A stretch of DNA of 64,000 nt from Hadarchaeum sp964343275 (GCA_964343275.1 CAYFIY010000001.1:69290-133289), one strand, 5' to 3'. Shown: positions 51,688-61,664, numbered from the stretch's first letter. Translations and numbers: made by a program. Notes: a model not told the origin generated them from the letters alone.

Positions 51688-52368
51688 TTATTTTGAACCT
51701 TTTTCCGCCTTCTTGAACTCTACCCAGCAGCGGTCGAATTCAGCTATAGTCTCCTCTGTCTTCTGGTGTTGCACCATTTTAACGAGTATCTTGTGCGGGA
51801 TGGTGATTACATGCGCACCCGCCGCAGCGGCTTCTGTCACGTCTTCAGGTTTTCGTATGCTGCCGACGATGATTTTTGTGCCAAGCCCGCTTTCTTCTAT
51901 AATCTTTTTTGATTCACGAATAACATTAACCGGGTCGATACCAGCATCTCTAGCCCTGTTGAAGAAAATGCTCGTGTAAGTGGCACCCGCCTTTGCCGCT
52001 AGTATGATTTGATTAGTGTTGACAAGAACTGTCATGTTTGTCTTAATTTTCTCCTCTCTTAGTTTGCTCACGATCCATAGCCCCATACCGTTTGAGTACA
52101 TTGGCACTTTGATAACCACGTTTTTTGGATTCCAGCTGGAATATTTCTTGGCCTCCTCGATGAGTTCATCGAAAGCACAATTTGTATTTGTCAGTTCCAC
52201 GCTGAGCGGACCATCTAACAGCGATAAAATATCCTGAACCCTCTCCTTGAAGTTGACGCCCTTTTCTGCCAAAAAAATCTTCTGATTAGTGGTAATACCG
52301 CTTATTATTCCCCAAGGGAGCACTCCCTCTATATCCTTCAGGCTCGCCGTATCAAGGAAGATTTCCAA
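51688..52368 (-). CDS. Transaldolase-like protein (TalC/MipB type)
   Basis: 226 residues: FLDTASLKDIEG at the N-terminus, VIKVPM with the Schiff-base Lys, TNMTVLVNTNQIILAAKAGATYTSIFFNR, and VGSIRKPEDVTEAAAAGAHVITIPHKIL. The short transaldolase family exchanges dihydroxyacetone units or makes fructose 6-phosphate. It ends the operon gmhA-gmhB-talC, so it probably supplies sedoheptulose 7-phosphate to GmhA. That link is inference from position. Confidence 0.85.
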   Translation of the reverse strand: MEIFLDTASLKDIEGVLPWGIISGITTNQKIFLAEKGVNFKERVQDILSLLDGPLSVELTNTNCAFDELIEEAKKYSSWNPKNVVIKVPMYSNGMGLWIVSKLREEKIKTNMTVLVNTNQIILAAKAGATYTSIFFNRARDAGIDPVNVIRESKKIIEESGLGTKIIVGSIRKPEDVTEAAAAGAHVITIPHKILVKMVQHQKTEETIAEFDRCWVEFKKAEKGSK

Positions 52369-52370
52369 TG

Positions 52371-52976
52371 CTAACTCACCTCTTTCTTGATGACTCTTAC
52401 CGCGTCGAGTAGGCTCGGCATGACGAAATCTGGTCTAACACCAGTTTCATCGATTACCTTTGAGAGATAGCTCTTTAAATAACCTACCAAAATTGTTTTG
52501 CAGCCTGCGTCCCTCCCGGCTTCGATATCTGTGAGGCTGTCCCCCACGATATAGCTCTCAGACGTATCTATCTTGAGGTCCTTCGCGGCCTCCATGAGCA
52601 GTCCGGGTTTAGGCTTCCTGCAACTACATCTTACCCTGTACTTTGCGTATTTGGCACCAGGGTGGTGGAAGCAGTAATATTCAGCGTCAATGCGAGCGCC
52701 TCCCTTTTTCAATTCCCTTTTCATTTTTTGCCTTATCTCCTCAAAAAGTCTCATTGTGGTCTTGCCCTTGGCTATTGCCGGCTGGTTGGATACGATGATG
52801 ACGTTAAGCCCTAGCTTGTTGAGGACTTTAATGGCCTTCGCGGCATCTGGCATTAGCTTGAACTGACGTGGATTAAGTGGTGAGTCCATTAATCCGAGTT
52901 CTGGGAAGCAAACTATCTCGTTTATTATCCCATCCCTATCCAGAAATACTGTCCTCAAGAACGACGCTCCCCTCAA
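52371..52976 (-). CDS. gmhB: D-glycero-D-manno-heptose 1,7-bisphosphate phosphatase
   Basis: 201 residues, HAD superfamily: TVFLDRDGIINE (motif I), IVSNQPAIAKG (motif II), a zinc loop CFHHPGAKYAKYRVRCSCRKPKPG with four ligands, and VGDSLTDIEAGRDAGC. This is the GmhB pattern. It removes the C7 phosphate of heptose bisphosphate. The frame starts within the end of gmhA (41-base overlap from the first TTG, or 23 bases from a TTG at 52958). Two bases separate it from the transaldolase gene. Confidence 0.9.
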   Translation of the reverse strand: MRGASFLRTVFLDRDGIINEIVCFPELGLMDSPLNPRQFKLMPDAAKAIKVLNKLGLNVIIVSNQPAIAKGKTTMRLFEEIRQKMKRELKKGGARIDAEYYCFHHPGAKYAKYRVRCSCRKPKPGLLMEAAKDLKIDTSESYIVGDSLTDIEAGRDAGCKTILVGYLKSYLSKVIDETGVRPDFVMPSLLDAVRVIKKEVS

Positions 52977-53571
52977 ATTCGACTATAAGCTCACGTAACC
53001 TGGCGCAAATGAGGTGAGCCAATACTGAATGGAAACCCTCAACTTGTGGAGTTGATTTTATCGGCACAACTATGCAAAGGTCGGCAACTTGCTTAAATAA
53101 ACCGCCATCAAATCCCGCCAGCCCAACGACCTTCCCGTCGTTTTCCTTTGCGAACTTTATGGCTTTCATGAGGTTTTGGGACCATTGTCCAGCTTTATCG
53201 GCACCAGAGCCGCCGTGCACGCTGATTACTATCAAGACATCTCCATTTTTCATGAGGTTTTTCAGTTGTTCCACGTACACATTCTCCCAGCCTAAGTCGT
53301 TTGTGATAGCTGTGATCAATGGCACGTTTTCAGTTAGGGATAGGACCCGAAATCGTTTTTTACCCTCCACTGAGGTGAATTTGGCCAGGTCGCCTGCGAA
53401 GTGCGTCGCAGTCCCAGCTGATCCTCCGTTTCCAGCCAAAAAAACCTGTTGCCCGTTTTTCCAGGATTCATACAATAACTTTATAACTCGGTCGATATCT
53501 ACTTGTGAGATATTTTTTATTATGGACTCAAAGTCTTTTAGGAATTTATCGATGAACTTATCGTTACTCAT
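52936..53571 (-). CDS. gmhA: Sedoheptulose 7-phosphate isomerase
   Basis: 211 residues of the SIS family: VFLAGNGGSAGTATHFAGDL, TNDLGWENVYVEQL, VISVHGGSGADKAGQW, VGLAGFDGG and EGFHSVLAHLIC, which match GmhA (the late His and Glu are catalytic). It converts sedoheptulose 7-phosphate to D-glycero-D-manno-heptose 7-phosphate, the first step of the heptose route. First gene of a three-gene operon with gmhB and the transaldolase-like gene. Confidence 0.9.
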   Translation of the reverse strand: MSNDKFIDKFLKDFESIIKNISQVDIDRVIKLLYESWKNGQQVFLAGNGGSAGTATHFAGDLAKFTSVEGKKRFRVLSLTENVPLITAITNDLGWENVYVEQLKNLMKNGDVLIVISVHGGSGADKAGQWSQNLMKAIKFAKENDGKVVGLAGFDGGLFKQVADLCIVVPIKSTPQVEGFHSVLAHLICARLRELIVEFEGSVVLEDSISG

Positions 53572-53843
53572 TCAGTCTCGCTCTCCATCTACTCCAATAG
53601 TCACTTATTTCTATATTTCGTTTCAACTCTTGCAGCGTATCTTATAGCTCTTCCGAAACGAAGAACTCGTTTATCCTATTAAGGCTATTTTTCGTAATGG
53701 GATCAATTGTATCAATTTATGTTTTAGAAACAATTTTTTTCGCTTAGCTAAATTCAGCGATAAAAAGACGAGTTCTGTCTATTCAAATATCTAATGGTTT
53801 AAATTAAGGGTGGCACCTCAATTTGTTAGGAGTGTGGATAATC

Positions 53844-55397
53844 ATGGCTGAAACCATAGGCGATGCCGGTAAAACATATGCAAGGCGGTTTGTCAAACAG
53901 AGTACCACCATTTTTGCTTCGTTAATCGCGGCTGCCTTGGTAGCGTTTTTATTTCGTATTTTTCTTGCTCGTACCTTGGGCACGGAGGGATATGGACTCT
54001 TCTATTCTGTACTTGCGTTAGTTTTGATACTCGGCACCTTTCGCGACCTTAGCATTGGTCAATCAGTCATAAAGTTTATACCAGAATTTATCGCCAAAAA
54101 TCGGAATGAAAAGATAAAGTCATCTATAGCGTTTTACGCGCTCGTTCAGATAATTTTTTCACTTTCAATGGGTATACTTTTGGTCGCACTTTCGGACTGG
54201 TTAGCGGTCACGTTTTTCGGGATACCTGAGGCGTCTTTGGTAATTAAATTTTTAAGTGGCTGGTTCTTATTTCACGCCATCTTCTACGTTTTCAAAATTT
54301 CATTTCAAGGGTTCAGCGAAATGACCCATCTTTCGCTGCTTGGATTTCTTGAAATGTTGTTACCATTTGTCTTTGCGCTTATTATATTCGGAACTCTAGG
54401 ATCTAGCGCTGCAAACGTTGGGCTTGCGTACTTCGCAGGTTTTGGTGTACTGTCACTTGTCGCGCTGGTTCTTTTTTTGAGGAAGCATACAGATCTATTA
54501 AGAACAAAGACCGTAATTTCCAAATCACTAATTAAAGAATTGTTCTCTTTTGCGTTGCCGGTCCTGATTGGTGGAGGAGCTGGCATTATGCTTGGCCAAT
54601 TGAATATTCTATTGCTTATGTGGCTACGTTCACTTCCCGATGTCGGCCTTTACCAAGCCGCGTACCCAGCCGCGAATTTGTTGATGTATCTCCCCATTGC
54701 TGTAGGAACGGTTCTCTTCCCGATGACATCTGAACTTTGGACCAAAAGAAAAAAAGAACTTATCGGTCACGCAATGGGTTCCCTAATAAAGTTTTCTTTT
54801 ATTGTTATCACTCCAGCGGCTCTTATCGTAATCTCTTTTCCAGATCTAGTGATTGACTTGCTCTTCGGGCCGGAGTACCTTGCTGCAACTGTTGTTCTTC
54901 AAGTTCTAGTAGTCAACGCCGTTGTGGGAGCGATACTGGTCGTACCTGAACGAGTGATTTTAGGAATAGGAAGATCAGGCACTAACACGATTATTTTGAG
55001 CGTTAGAGCTTCTCTAATTCTCGTTTTCAACCTAATTTTAATTCCTCTGTTTGGTGCGGTAGGTGTAGCTGGTGCTACTTTGTTATCTTCGCTTGGCGGT
55101 CTTTTACTGGCGATCTACTTTGCCCGAAAATTCATTAAGTTCAAGATTCCTTTTTCACCTATTCTTATAACGCTGATTGGTAGCACGCTTACCTTGTTAC
55201 TAGTTTCGATATTAAAAGCTGTTATCGATTTATCACCTTTCGTTGAGCTTTTCGCCGTCGTGGTACCGAGCCTGCTATTTTACGTCGTGTGGATATTGTT
55301 CACGCGCGCGCTAGATATGCACGATCTACTATTGATAAAAAATACTGTGCCGATTCCAAAATGGTTGTTCCGGGTTGCTAAGAAACTTATTGGATAG
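53844..55397 (+). CDS. Wzx-type oligosaccharide flippase
   Basis: About 517 residues, highly hydrophobic with 12-14 membrane helices. The start (GDAGKTYARRFVKQSTTIF), then FLFRIFLARTLGTEGYGLFYSV, and FALPVLIGGGAGIM are common in archaeal and bacterial polysaccharide exporters of the MOP superfamily. It would flip lipid-linked glycan to the outside. A TTG at 53823 extends the frame by seven residues, but the ATG at 53844 is preferred. Its neighbours are sugar genes on one side and glycosyltransferases on the other. Confidence 0.87.
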   Translation: MAETIGDAGKTYARRFVKQSTTIFASLIAAALVAFLFRIFLARTLGTEGYGLFYSVLALVLILGTFRDLSIGQSVIKFIPEFIAKNRNEKIKSSIAFYALVQIIFSLSMGILLVALSDWLAVTFFGIPEASLVIKFLSGWFLFHAIFYVFKISFQGFSEMTHLSLLGFLEMLLPFVFALIIFGTLGSSAANVGLAYFAGFGVLSLVALVLFLRKHTDLLRTKTVISKSLIKELFSFALPVLIGGGAGIMLGQLNILLLMWLRSLPDVGLYQAAYPAANLLMYLPIAVGTVLFPMTSELWTKRKKELIGHAMGSLIKFSFIVITPAALIVISFPDLVIDLLFGPEYLAATVVLQVLVVNAVVGAILVVPERVILGIGRSGTNTIILSVRASLILVFNLILIPLFGAVGVAGATLLSSLGGLLLAIYFARKFIKFKIPFSPILITLIGSTLTLLLVSILKAVIDLSPFVELFAVVVPSLLFYVVWILFTRALDMHDLLLIKNTVPIPKWLFRVAKKLIG

Positions 55398-55512
55398 CTG
55401 TCTGGGGCGGTACCTCCCACATTCTAGGACACCACCAGCGTTCAGATGATATTTTGATCAGAGGAATGATAAGAAAAACATAGTGATTAGATAAAAAAAA
55501 TAACTCCGTATT

Positions 55513-56868
55513 CTATCGCGTGCCACTTTTTTTGTGGGAACTTCTGATAAAGTTCCTAAAATCGGTAAGTTTCAGACTTGTAAGAAATCTTTGCGCTAAT
55601 GAGCTCCACGTCACATGCTCTCCCAAAAATATCTCAGTGAAATTAGGTCTTCCGAAACAATCTCCGAGCCTTCGCCGATACTCAGCTTGAAAATCGTCGA
55701 TGTCTTTGAGCGATGGAACATGTTTAACTTTTTCATATCTCTTCAAAATTTTTTTTGGTATTCTCATCCCACTCGCCATCAAAAGCCCTATAACACGTTT
55801 TTCAAACATTTTTGTAATTTTCTTAGCTTCATATTCTCTCTTCACTTTCTCATAACCAGCTAGCCCCATTTTTTTGGCCAACGATTTGTGCGATGATAGG
55901 TGGGCAATTGCTTTAGCAAAGTCTTCAGAGGAATAAACAATGAAACCGGTTTTACCATTATCTACTACTTCTACTTGCGCATTGTCTGCCAGCGGTGTGG
56001 AGCGTGCGACAATGGGCTTCTTGTAAGCCATTGCCTCTGCGATTGTGAGGCCGAAAGATTCCCCGCCGCTAGAAGAGGAAAGCGCGTAAATATCAATCAG
56101 TTGGTAAAATTTCATCACAGCCTCATCGGATGGGTCTGTTTTTAGAAAAATAAAATGCTTATCCAGCTTTCTCTTTTTTATCTCTTTCTTTAATTCCTCA
56201 GGGACACCCATGGCTAGAAATTTTACGTTTGGAACTCTTTTGATGAGGTATGGCATAATGTTGTAAAAATTGCCCCATTTTGAGACGTCGGGCCTGCCTA
56301 TTCCGCCGATCACCACATCGTTTGGTGATATTCCAAGTTTTTTCTTTTCAAGCAAGATTTCATTATTAGACAATCTAGAACGTTTGATTTCATCTAAATC
56401 AACTAGGCAGTACAACACTAGGCAATTTTTAGTAAAGTCTTCATCAGAAACTTTGTATAATTTTTTGTACCGAATAGCTATCATCTTACTTATCATATGA
56501 CGATCGATCATTTTACTGATTTTTGAGTTGACCATTTTGCCAGTATTATCCATTAAAATTATTGCCAGGGCACCGGCTTCACGTGCGGCTTTAATAAAGG
56601 TTTGGTAGTGTTTTTCGCTGGCGTGGAAATGGACAACGTGAATATTTTTATCCTTGATTAATTTAAATAAATTTTCATGACTTTTAATATTACATATTTT
56701 TATTCTCATTTTTCTGAATGCGTTTTCTCTTTCTCCTCCGGGTACGGACACACAAGCCAAGACATTGAAAATACTTCTATCCAAATATTTTGAAATTAGT
56801 TGCATGTTCTTTTCAGTTGCCCCCAAGCCTAAGCGACCGCGCACTTCAATCAGGTTTATTTTTTCCAC
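55513..56868 (-). CDS. GT4-family glycosyltransferase
   Basis: 451 residues. GT-B fold with VIGGIGRPDVSKWGNFYNI at the start of the donor lobe and SSGGESFGLTIAEAMAYKKPIVA, the E-x7-E donor motif of GT4. A 90-residue C-terminal extension follows. The acceptor and donor are unknown, but it very likely adds a sugar to the surface glycan. The frame overlaps the upstream glycosyltransferase-like gene by 13 bases. Confidence 0.85.
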   Translation of the reverse strand: MEKINLIEVRGRLGLGATEKNMQLISKYLDRSIFNVLACVSVPGGERENAFRKMRIKICNIKSHENLFKLIKDKNIHVVHFHASEKHYQTFIKAAREAGALAIILMDNTGKMVNSKISKMIDRHMISKMIAIRYKKLYKVSDEDFTKNCLVLYCLVDLDEIKRSRLSNNEILLEKKKLGISPNDVVIGGIGRPDVSKWGNFYNIMPYLIKRVPNVKFLAMGVPEELKKEIKKRKLDKHFIFLKTDPSDEAVMKFYQLIDIYALSSSSGGESFGLTIAEAMAYKKPIVARSTPLADNAQVEVVDNGKTGFIVYSSEDFAKAIAHLSSHKSLAKKMGLAGYEKVKREYEAKKITKMFEKRVIGLLMASGMRIPKKILKRYEKVKHVPSLKDIDDFQAEYRRRLGDCFGRPNFTEIFLGEHVTWSSLAQRFLTSLKLTDFRNFIRSSHKKSGTR

Positions 56869-58001
56869 TGTTTCCCACGAATATCTATGAGTCTCAGTCT
56901 TCTTAAAATTCTTTCAAACTCCTTCACAGAATTTCTGTATGAATATTTTTCTAACCTCTCGAGAGCCTTTCTTTGAATTTTTTTGTAAAATTTTACGTCT
57001 TTTATCAATTTTATTCCCATCTCTACGGCTTTATTTATACCCGAAACATCCTCGCACACTAGATCTGGAAAAAGCCTAAGTTGACTACCGGCATTTATCC
57101 CAATACAGGGTGTGCCAGCTACTGCAGCATCATTCGCAACTCTCCCTAATGTCCACGTGTCGTCCATATCGATAATAACGTAGGTCTTTCGTAAATGGCT
57201 GATGTAATTTTCCCACCCGAGAAAAGGTATTATCCTAAATTTAGATTTTTTTAATGGTTCCGTGTTTAGCGAGCGTCTGCGTATAACTTCTATCATGAAA
57301 TCTGGGTGTCTATCTTGAATTTTTTTTGCAACTAACATCGATGCAACATCGTCAATCCTTGACTCGTGCCCCGAAACAAGAATTATTTTTTCCTTGTTTT
57401 CATGTAGTTCAAAGAATGATTTTGCAAACTCAAAATGGTAACTCATCGGAAAGTTTATTATCGGTGTTTTGGTGTAAAAGCCAAGATAATCTGAAATCGC
57501 CTCATGTCCCCAATTTAGGAACGCATCGCAATTGTCTAGAAAAATTTTAAAATACCTGAAATTATCACGATCTTTAAAAGCCTCTCTAAAACTATTGAAT
57601 GTGTTGTTTAAGACACCCAAAAATACAGGTCTTTTCCGTATTTTTTTCGCCGCTAAAATAAGTTTGGCCATTTCTTGAATCGAATAGTCATGTATAGATA
57701 TGACAACAACTTCGAACCGGGTAATATATTGCAGATTGTGAAAATTGTCAAATGCTCGATTTAAAAGTTTTGATATTTTTGAATAGCCCGCATAGTTGAT
57801 TTTAGCCATCCGTGGTGCGATATAATTGTGGTAAATATTGTTTGATATTTTCCCAAGTTTGAGCGATAGCAGGGGAACATGCTCTCCGCGCATTGCAACC
57901 GTTAAACCAAAAATAGAATCCGGATAGTACTCTAATTTATCTTCCGATAGGTCCCATACCCTTCCGTGTTGAGTATACGGCACTATTGAGGCAAACTTCA
58001 T
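56856..58001 (-). CDS. GT-B-like glycosyltransferase, divergent
   Basis: 381 residues, AT-rich coding. The second half has the donor-lobe pattern of GT-B enzymes (IILVSGHESRIDDVASMLVAK, RIIPFLGWENYISHLRKTYVIIDMD, and VANDAAVAGTPCIGIN), while the N-terminal half is not recognised. It probably uses a sugar nucleotide; specificity unknown. Read together with the GT4 gene downstream. About 240 bases of non-coding sequence separate it from the divergent radical SAM gene. Confidence 0.65.
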   Translation of the reverse strand: MKFASIVPYTQHGRVWDLSEDKLEYYPDSIFGLTVAMRGEHVPLLSLKLGKISNNIYHNYIAPRMAKINYAGYSKISKLLNRAFDNFHNLQYITRFEVVVISIHDYSIQEMAKLILAAKKIRKRPVFLGVLNNTFNSFREAFKDRDNFRYFKIFLDNCDAFLNWGHEAISDYLGFYTKTPIINFPMSYHFEFAKSFFELHENKEKIILVSGHESRIDDVASMLVAKKIQDRHPDFMIEVIRRRSLNTEPLKKSKFRIIPFLGWENYISHLRKTYVIIDMDDTWTLGRVANDAAVAGTPCIGINAGSQLRLFPDLVCEDVSGINKAVEMGIKLIKDVKFYKKIQRKALERLEKYSYRNSVKEFERILRRLRLIDIRGKQWKK

Positions 58002-58241
58002 CTATTCTAACCCTCTGCCCAGTCGTTACTATATTTTTGTTATTTTCCTTATTAGCGTTGGTATAAGATTAGTTTGATCTTGTTGAATTATTTATTACTA
58101 GCGCTTCTGTAAATCCCCTTGGTTTATCTGTAATCATCTAGGTAAAATAGGTTGATACCGGGAAAAGATTAATTTAAGAACTACTTTTGAAAGAATTATG
58201 GCGATGGCATTAGATATGACGTATTGTAGTGTGGGGGCAGA

Positions 58242-59663
58242 ATGAGAGTTTGCTTAGTTCAACCGACGGGAGGTGGAGTTCCTCCCTTGGGTATCGCATA
58301 TTTAGCCTCAGTTTTGCGAAACGATGGACATGATGTTTCCATAATTGATATTCAAGCAATGGGTTTCGGGGAGAGTGAAATATACACTTTTTTAAAAAAT
58401 GGAAATTTTGATTTGGTAGGGAGTGGGTCCGTTACAAGTGGCTTTTATCGAGCCCTCCGTGTTTTAAAAATAGCAAAAAAAGTTGCCAACGAAACTGACC
58501 GAAAAATATTCACAGTTTATGGCGGTGTTCATGCTATGCTTGTGGAAGAAAAAATGTTTGATGATAATACGAATGAATATCTGGATGCTGTTGTTGTGGG
58601 TGAAGGCGAAAATACGCTCAAAGAGCTTGTTAAATTTTTAGAACAAGGAAAAAGTCTGAAAGATATCAATGGATTAATCTATCGTGAAAATGGAGAAATC
58701 CGTAAGAATCCTCCACGTCCACCAATACAAAATCTTGACGAATTGCCATTCCCTGCTTGGGACCTCTTACCGATTGAAAAATATAAGGGCTTTAGCCTGA
58801 TAACTAGCCGAGGTTGTCCCTATAGCTGTATCTACTGTTGCGTTGGGACCATCTATGGGCACAAGTGGCGTGGTCGTAGTGCGGAAAATGTAATCGCGGA
58901 GATGAGATATTTAATAAAGAATTACGGCGCCAAACATTTTGCATTCGTGGATGACTCATTCAACCTTGACATGAAACGCGCGAAAGAAATATGTCAAAGA
59001 ATAATCGAAAACAATTGGAGGATTACTTGGGAGGCCTCCCAAGGCATAAGACTTAACTTTCTCGATGCGGAGCTCGTAGATCTGATGAAAAAATCTGGAT
59101 GTCTTTTTTTAGGCGCAGGAATAGAAACCGGCGACGCAGAAACAATGAAGATACTCAAAAGAGGTATAACCAAAGAAAAAATTGCGCAGTCGATTAAATT
59201 GCTCCATGGTGCGGGGATAACCACAAGAGGATTTTTCCTTATGGGCAACCCGGGGGATACTCCAGAGAAGTTGAGAAAAAGTTTTGAATTTGGGAAGCAA
59301 CTTGGCCTCCGCTCTATGGGGTTTACTTTTCTGATACCATACCCCAAGACGGAATATACGGAGTGGATTCTGAAGCATGGGAAAATACTCGTGCTTGAGT
59401 TGGAAAAATACGATGGGCGCCTACACAAACCGCTCGTTTGGCTCCCCACGCTGTCGCCTCGAGAGGCCATGGAAACTTATCGATGGATAATGAAAGAAGT
59501 ATCGCGGTATAATCTGTCCCAATATCTTGCTCACCCTTCAATGGTTTTTAAATCGGCTAGAGTCAGATTAAAACTAGCTATATTTCATCACATTTATCAC
59601 ATCATCTTTAACCTTATTCCGCAGTCATTGGGTTTGAAAAAAGAACTTGTAGATTTCTTTTAG
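58242..59663 (+). CDS. B12-binding radical SAM protein
   Basis: 473 residues. The N-terminal cobalamin-binding domain (PPLGIAYLASVLRNDGHDVSIID, GSGSVTSG, YGGVHAML) is followed by the radical SAM motif SRGCPYSCIYCC with Cys192, Cys196 and Cys199. Then comes FVDDSFN and a C-terminal helical part. The B12-radical SAM family methylates unactivated carbons or does other rearrangements. In a glycan locus a sugar C-methylation is plausible but not shown. The domain order and size match hopanoid or polysaccharide-associated members. Confidence 0.82.
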   Translation: MRVCLVQPTGGGVPPLGIAYLASVLRNDGHDVSIIDIQAMGFGESEIYTFLKNGNFDLVGSGSVTSGFYRALRVLKIAKKVANETDRKIFTVYGGVHAMLVEEKMFDDNTNEYLDAVVVGEGENTLKELVKFLEQGKSLKDINGLIYRENGEIRKNPPRPPIQNLDELPFPAWDLLPIEKYKGFSLITSRGCPYSCIYCCVGTIYGHKWRGRSAENVIAEMRYLIKNYGAKHFAFVDDSFNLDMKRAKEICQRIIENNWRITWEASQGIRLNFLDAELVDLMKKSGCLFLGAGIETGDAETMKILKRGITKEKIAQSIKLLHGAGITTRGFFLMGNPGDTPEKLRKSFEFGKQLGLRSMGFTFLIPYPKTEYTEWILKHGKILVLELEKYDGRLHKPLVWLPTLSPREAMETYRWIMKEVSRYNLSQYLAHPSMVFKSARVRLKLAIFHHIYHIIFNLIPQSLGLKKELVDFF

Positions 59664-59682
59664 AGTCAGGGAATCTAATTTT

Positions 59683-60701
59683 CTACTTCAGTCTTATTCT
59701 TTTTTTCTTCATAGTTGATTTATTAATGCCCTCCATAACAATGGTGTTTCGCATACCCTGCTCTAATGGAACAGGTGGGTCAGTATTTTTTTTAATACAC
59801 TCGTAGAATCGCAGTATTAGTTCTCGGTGAGGATACCATGATGGTCTCTTGTGGACGCCTACTATGGCCAGCATCTTTCTTAGGGCAAGTCGTATATCGG
59901 ATGGCAATTTTGATATCTTACCTTCGACCCTGATTGCGAACTGCCCACAGAAATCTGAGAATAAATTGCAGGTGGTACCGTACATCTCGATGGTGTGGAC
60001 ATTGTTAGAAGGAACCCAGGAGAGATCGCACATGCCAAGAGCATTATCCTCGAACTCTATGAGCACCTTCAAATCCGAAGTTAAATATTGGTTATTAAAT
60101 TTTCGTGGAACTGCGTACACCGATTTAACTTTTCTCTCGGTGAAGTAGAGTTGTGTATCCAGATCGTGTGCTCCAACTTCAAAAAGTAACCCTCCGCTTT
60201 TTCTCTCGTCCAATATCCATGGCTTTGTTTCCGGAATTTTTGCATGATAAGTGGTTTTCATGGTCAGAAGATTTCTCTTCACAAATTTATCGTAAAGTTT
60301 TTTCATTTCGAGAATCCCGGGGATAAATCTTTGATTCTGGACAAGAGATGCTTTCAATCCTTTTTTTTGGCCTCTGTTAACATCTCTCCGGCTTCTTTTG
60401 TCGTAAGACAAAACGGTTTCTCGATCAGAATATGTTTTTTATATTTTGCGCAATCCATCACGATGTTGCGATGGGTAAAAGCTGGCGTACAAATATGAAC
60501 GACATCGATGTCAGTTTGCAGAAGTTCTTCATAATTTTGATACACGTACGGGATTTTATACCATTTGCTTAAAATTTTTGCCTTTTCAATATTCCTGTTG
60601 GCTATTCCTCTAATCTCTACATTTGGTATTCCATTTAGAGCTGGCAAGTGCATGTTTTTCACAACCGTGCCAGCTCCAATTATTCCGACTTTGTAAGTCA
60701 T
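59683..60701 (-). pseudogene. Gfo/Idh/MocA oxidoreductase, frameshifted at an A8 run
   Basis: Two overlapping minus-strand frames make one protein of about 338 residues. The first has KVGIIGAGTVVKNMHLPAL, ICTPAFTHRNIV and LIEKPFCLTTKEA and stops at KKKD. The second picks up at KKKGLKASLVQNQRFIPGI with GLLFEVGAHDLDTQLYF. The break is in an eight-A run (60361-60368, minus strand). A -1 slip at A-AAA-AAG, the dnaX-type heptamer in the right phase, would join them exactly; so would one missing A. It may be a broken gene, an assembly error or a frameshifted one. Function: sugar oxidoreductase. Confidence 0.75.
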
Positions 60702-60888
60702 TTTATTTCCCCTTTGCATTCAATATTTTGCATTAGTGAATGCATGCCAAGTATTTATTTAGGTTTTTAGCTTTCTGACGATCGTCGGACCTCTGGTAAT
60801 ATGAATTGAGTTCCTATTTTGGCGAGCAGAAGTTTATGTCGAGAGCACTTATTTATTTATAATTGTAAAAAGAAACAATAGGGTAATA

Positions 60889-61662
60889 ATGGATAATCTC
60901 AAGACAGCTATACTTTGCGGGGGCTTTGGGACTCGCCTAGCTGAAGAAACAACGGTGAAGCCCAAGCCGATGGTGGAGATTGGAGGAAAGCCAATTCTAT
61001 GGCATATCATGAACATTTACTCCAAGTTCGGTTTCAACGATTTCTTTCTCGCGTTGGGTTACAAAGGCGAAGAAATCAAAAAGTACTTTCTTGACCTCTA
61101 CAGGCTCAACAGTGATTTCACCATTGACTTGAGCAATGACCGCATCGAATCACATGGCGATCGGCGCCTGCGATGGAAGGTACATCTGGTTGATACTGGT
61201 TACGAAACACAGACTGGAGGGCGTATCAAACGCTTGCTATCTTGGGTTGGGGGAGAACGTTTCATGCTTACCTATGGTGATGGTGTGGCGGACATTGACA
61301 TCAGACGATTAATCGCCTTTCACAAGAGACACCGTAAGCTAGCTACAGTCACTGCTGTTCGACCTTTGGCAAGATTTGGAAAGATTGTTTTTAAAGGAGA
61401 TCAAGTTTCGAGCTTTACTGAGAAGCCGCAGATGGGTGAGGGATGGATCAATGGCGGATTTTTCGTCCTTGAACCCGGGATTTTTGACTACATCGACGAT
61501 GATGAAACCATCTGGGAGCGAGCGCCGCTAGAACGCCTCGTCGAAGATGGGCAGTTGATGGCTTATAAACACGAGGGCTTTTGGCAACCTATGGACACCC
61601 TGCGCGATAAGCGATTGTTGGATGAGTTGTGGAACACCGGAAATGCACCTTGGAAAGTGTAG
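60889..61662 (+). CDS. rfbF: Glucose-1-phosphate cytidylyltransferase
   Basis: 257 residues: LKTAILCGGFGTRLAEETTVKPKPM in shortened form, IGGKPILWHIMNIYSKFG, TGYETQTGGRIKRL, MLTYGDGVADIDI and WINGGFFVLEPG are the RfbF hallmarks. It makes CDP-glucose. The sequence looks like bacterial O-antigen enzymes, which suggests acquisition. It begins a same-strand run into rfbG and rfbH. Confidence 0.93.
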   Translation: MDNLKTAILCGGFGTRLAEETTVKPKPMVEIGGKPILWHIMNIYSKFGFNDFFLALGYKGEEIKKYFLDLYRLNSDFTIDLSNDRIESHGDRRLRWKVHLVDTGYETQTGGRIKRLLSWVGGERFMLTYGDGVADIDIRRLIAFHKRHRKLATVTAVRPLARFGKIVFKGDQVSSFTEKPQMGEGWINGGFFVLEPGIFDYIDDDETIWERAPLERLVEDGQLMAYKHEGFWQPMDTLRDKRLLDELWNTGNAPWKV

Positions 61663-61664
61663 AA

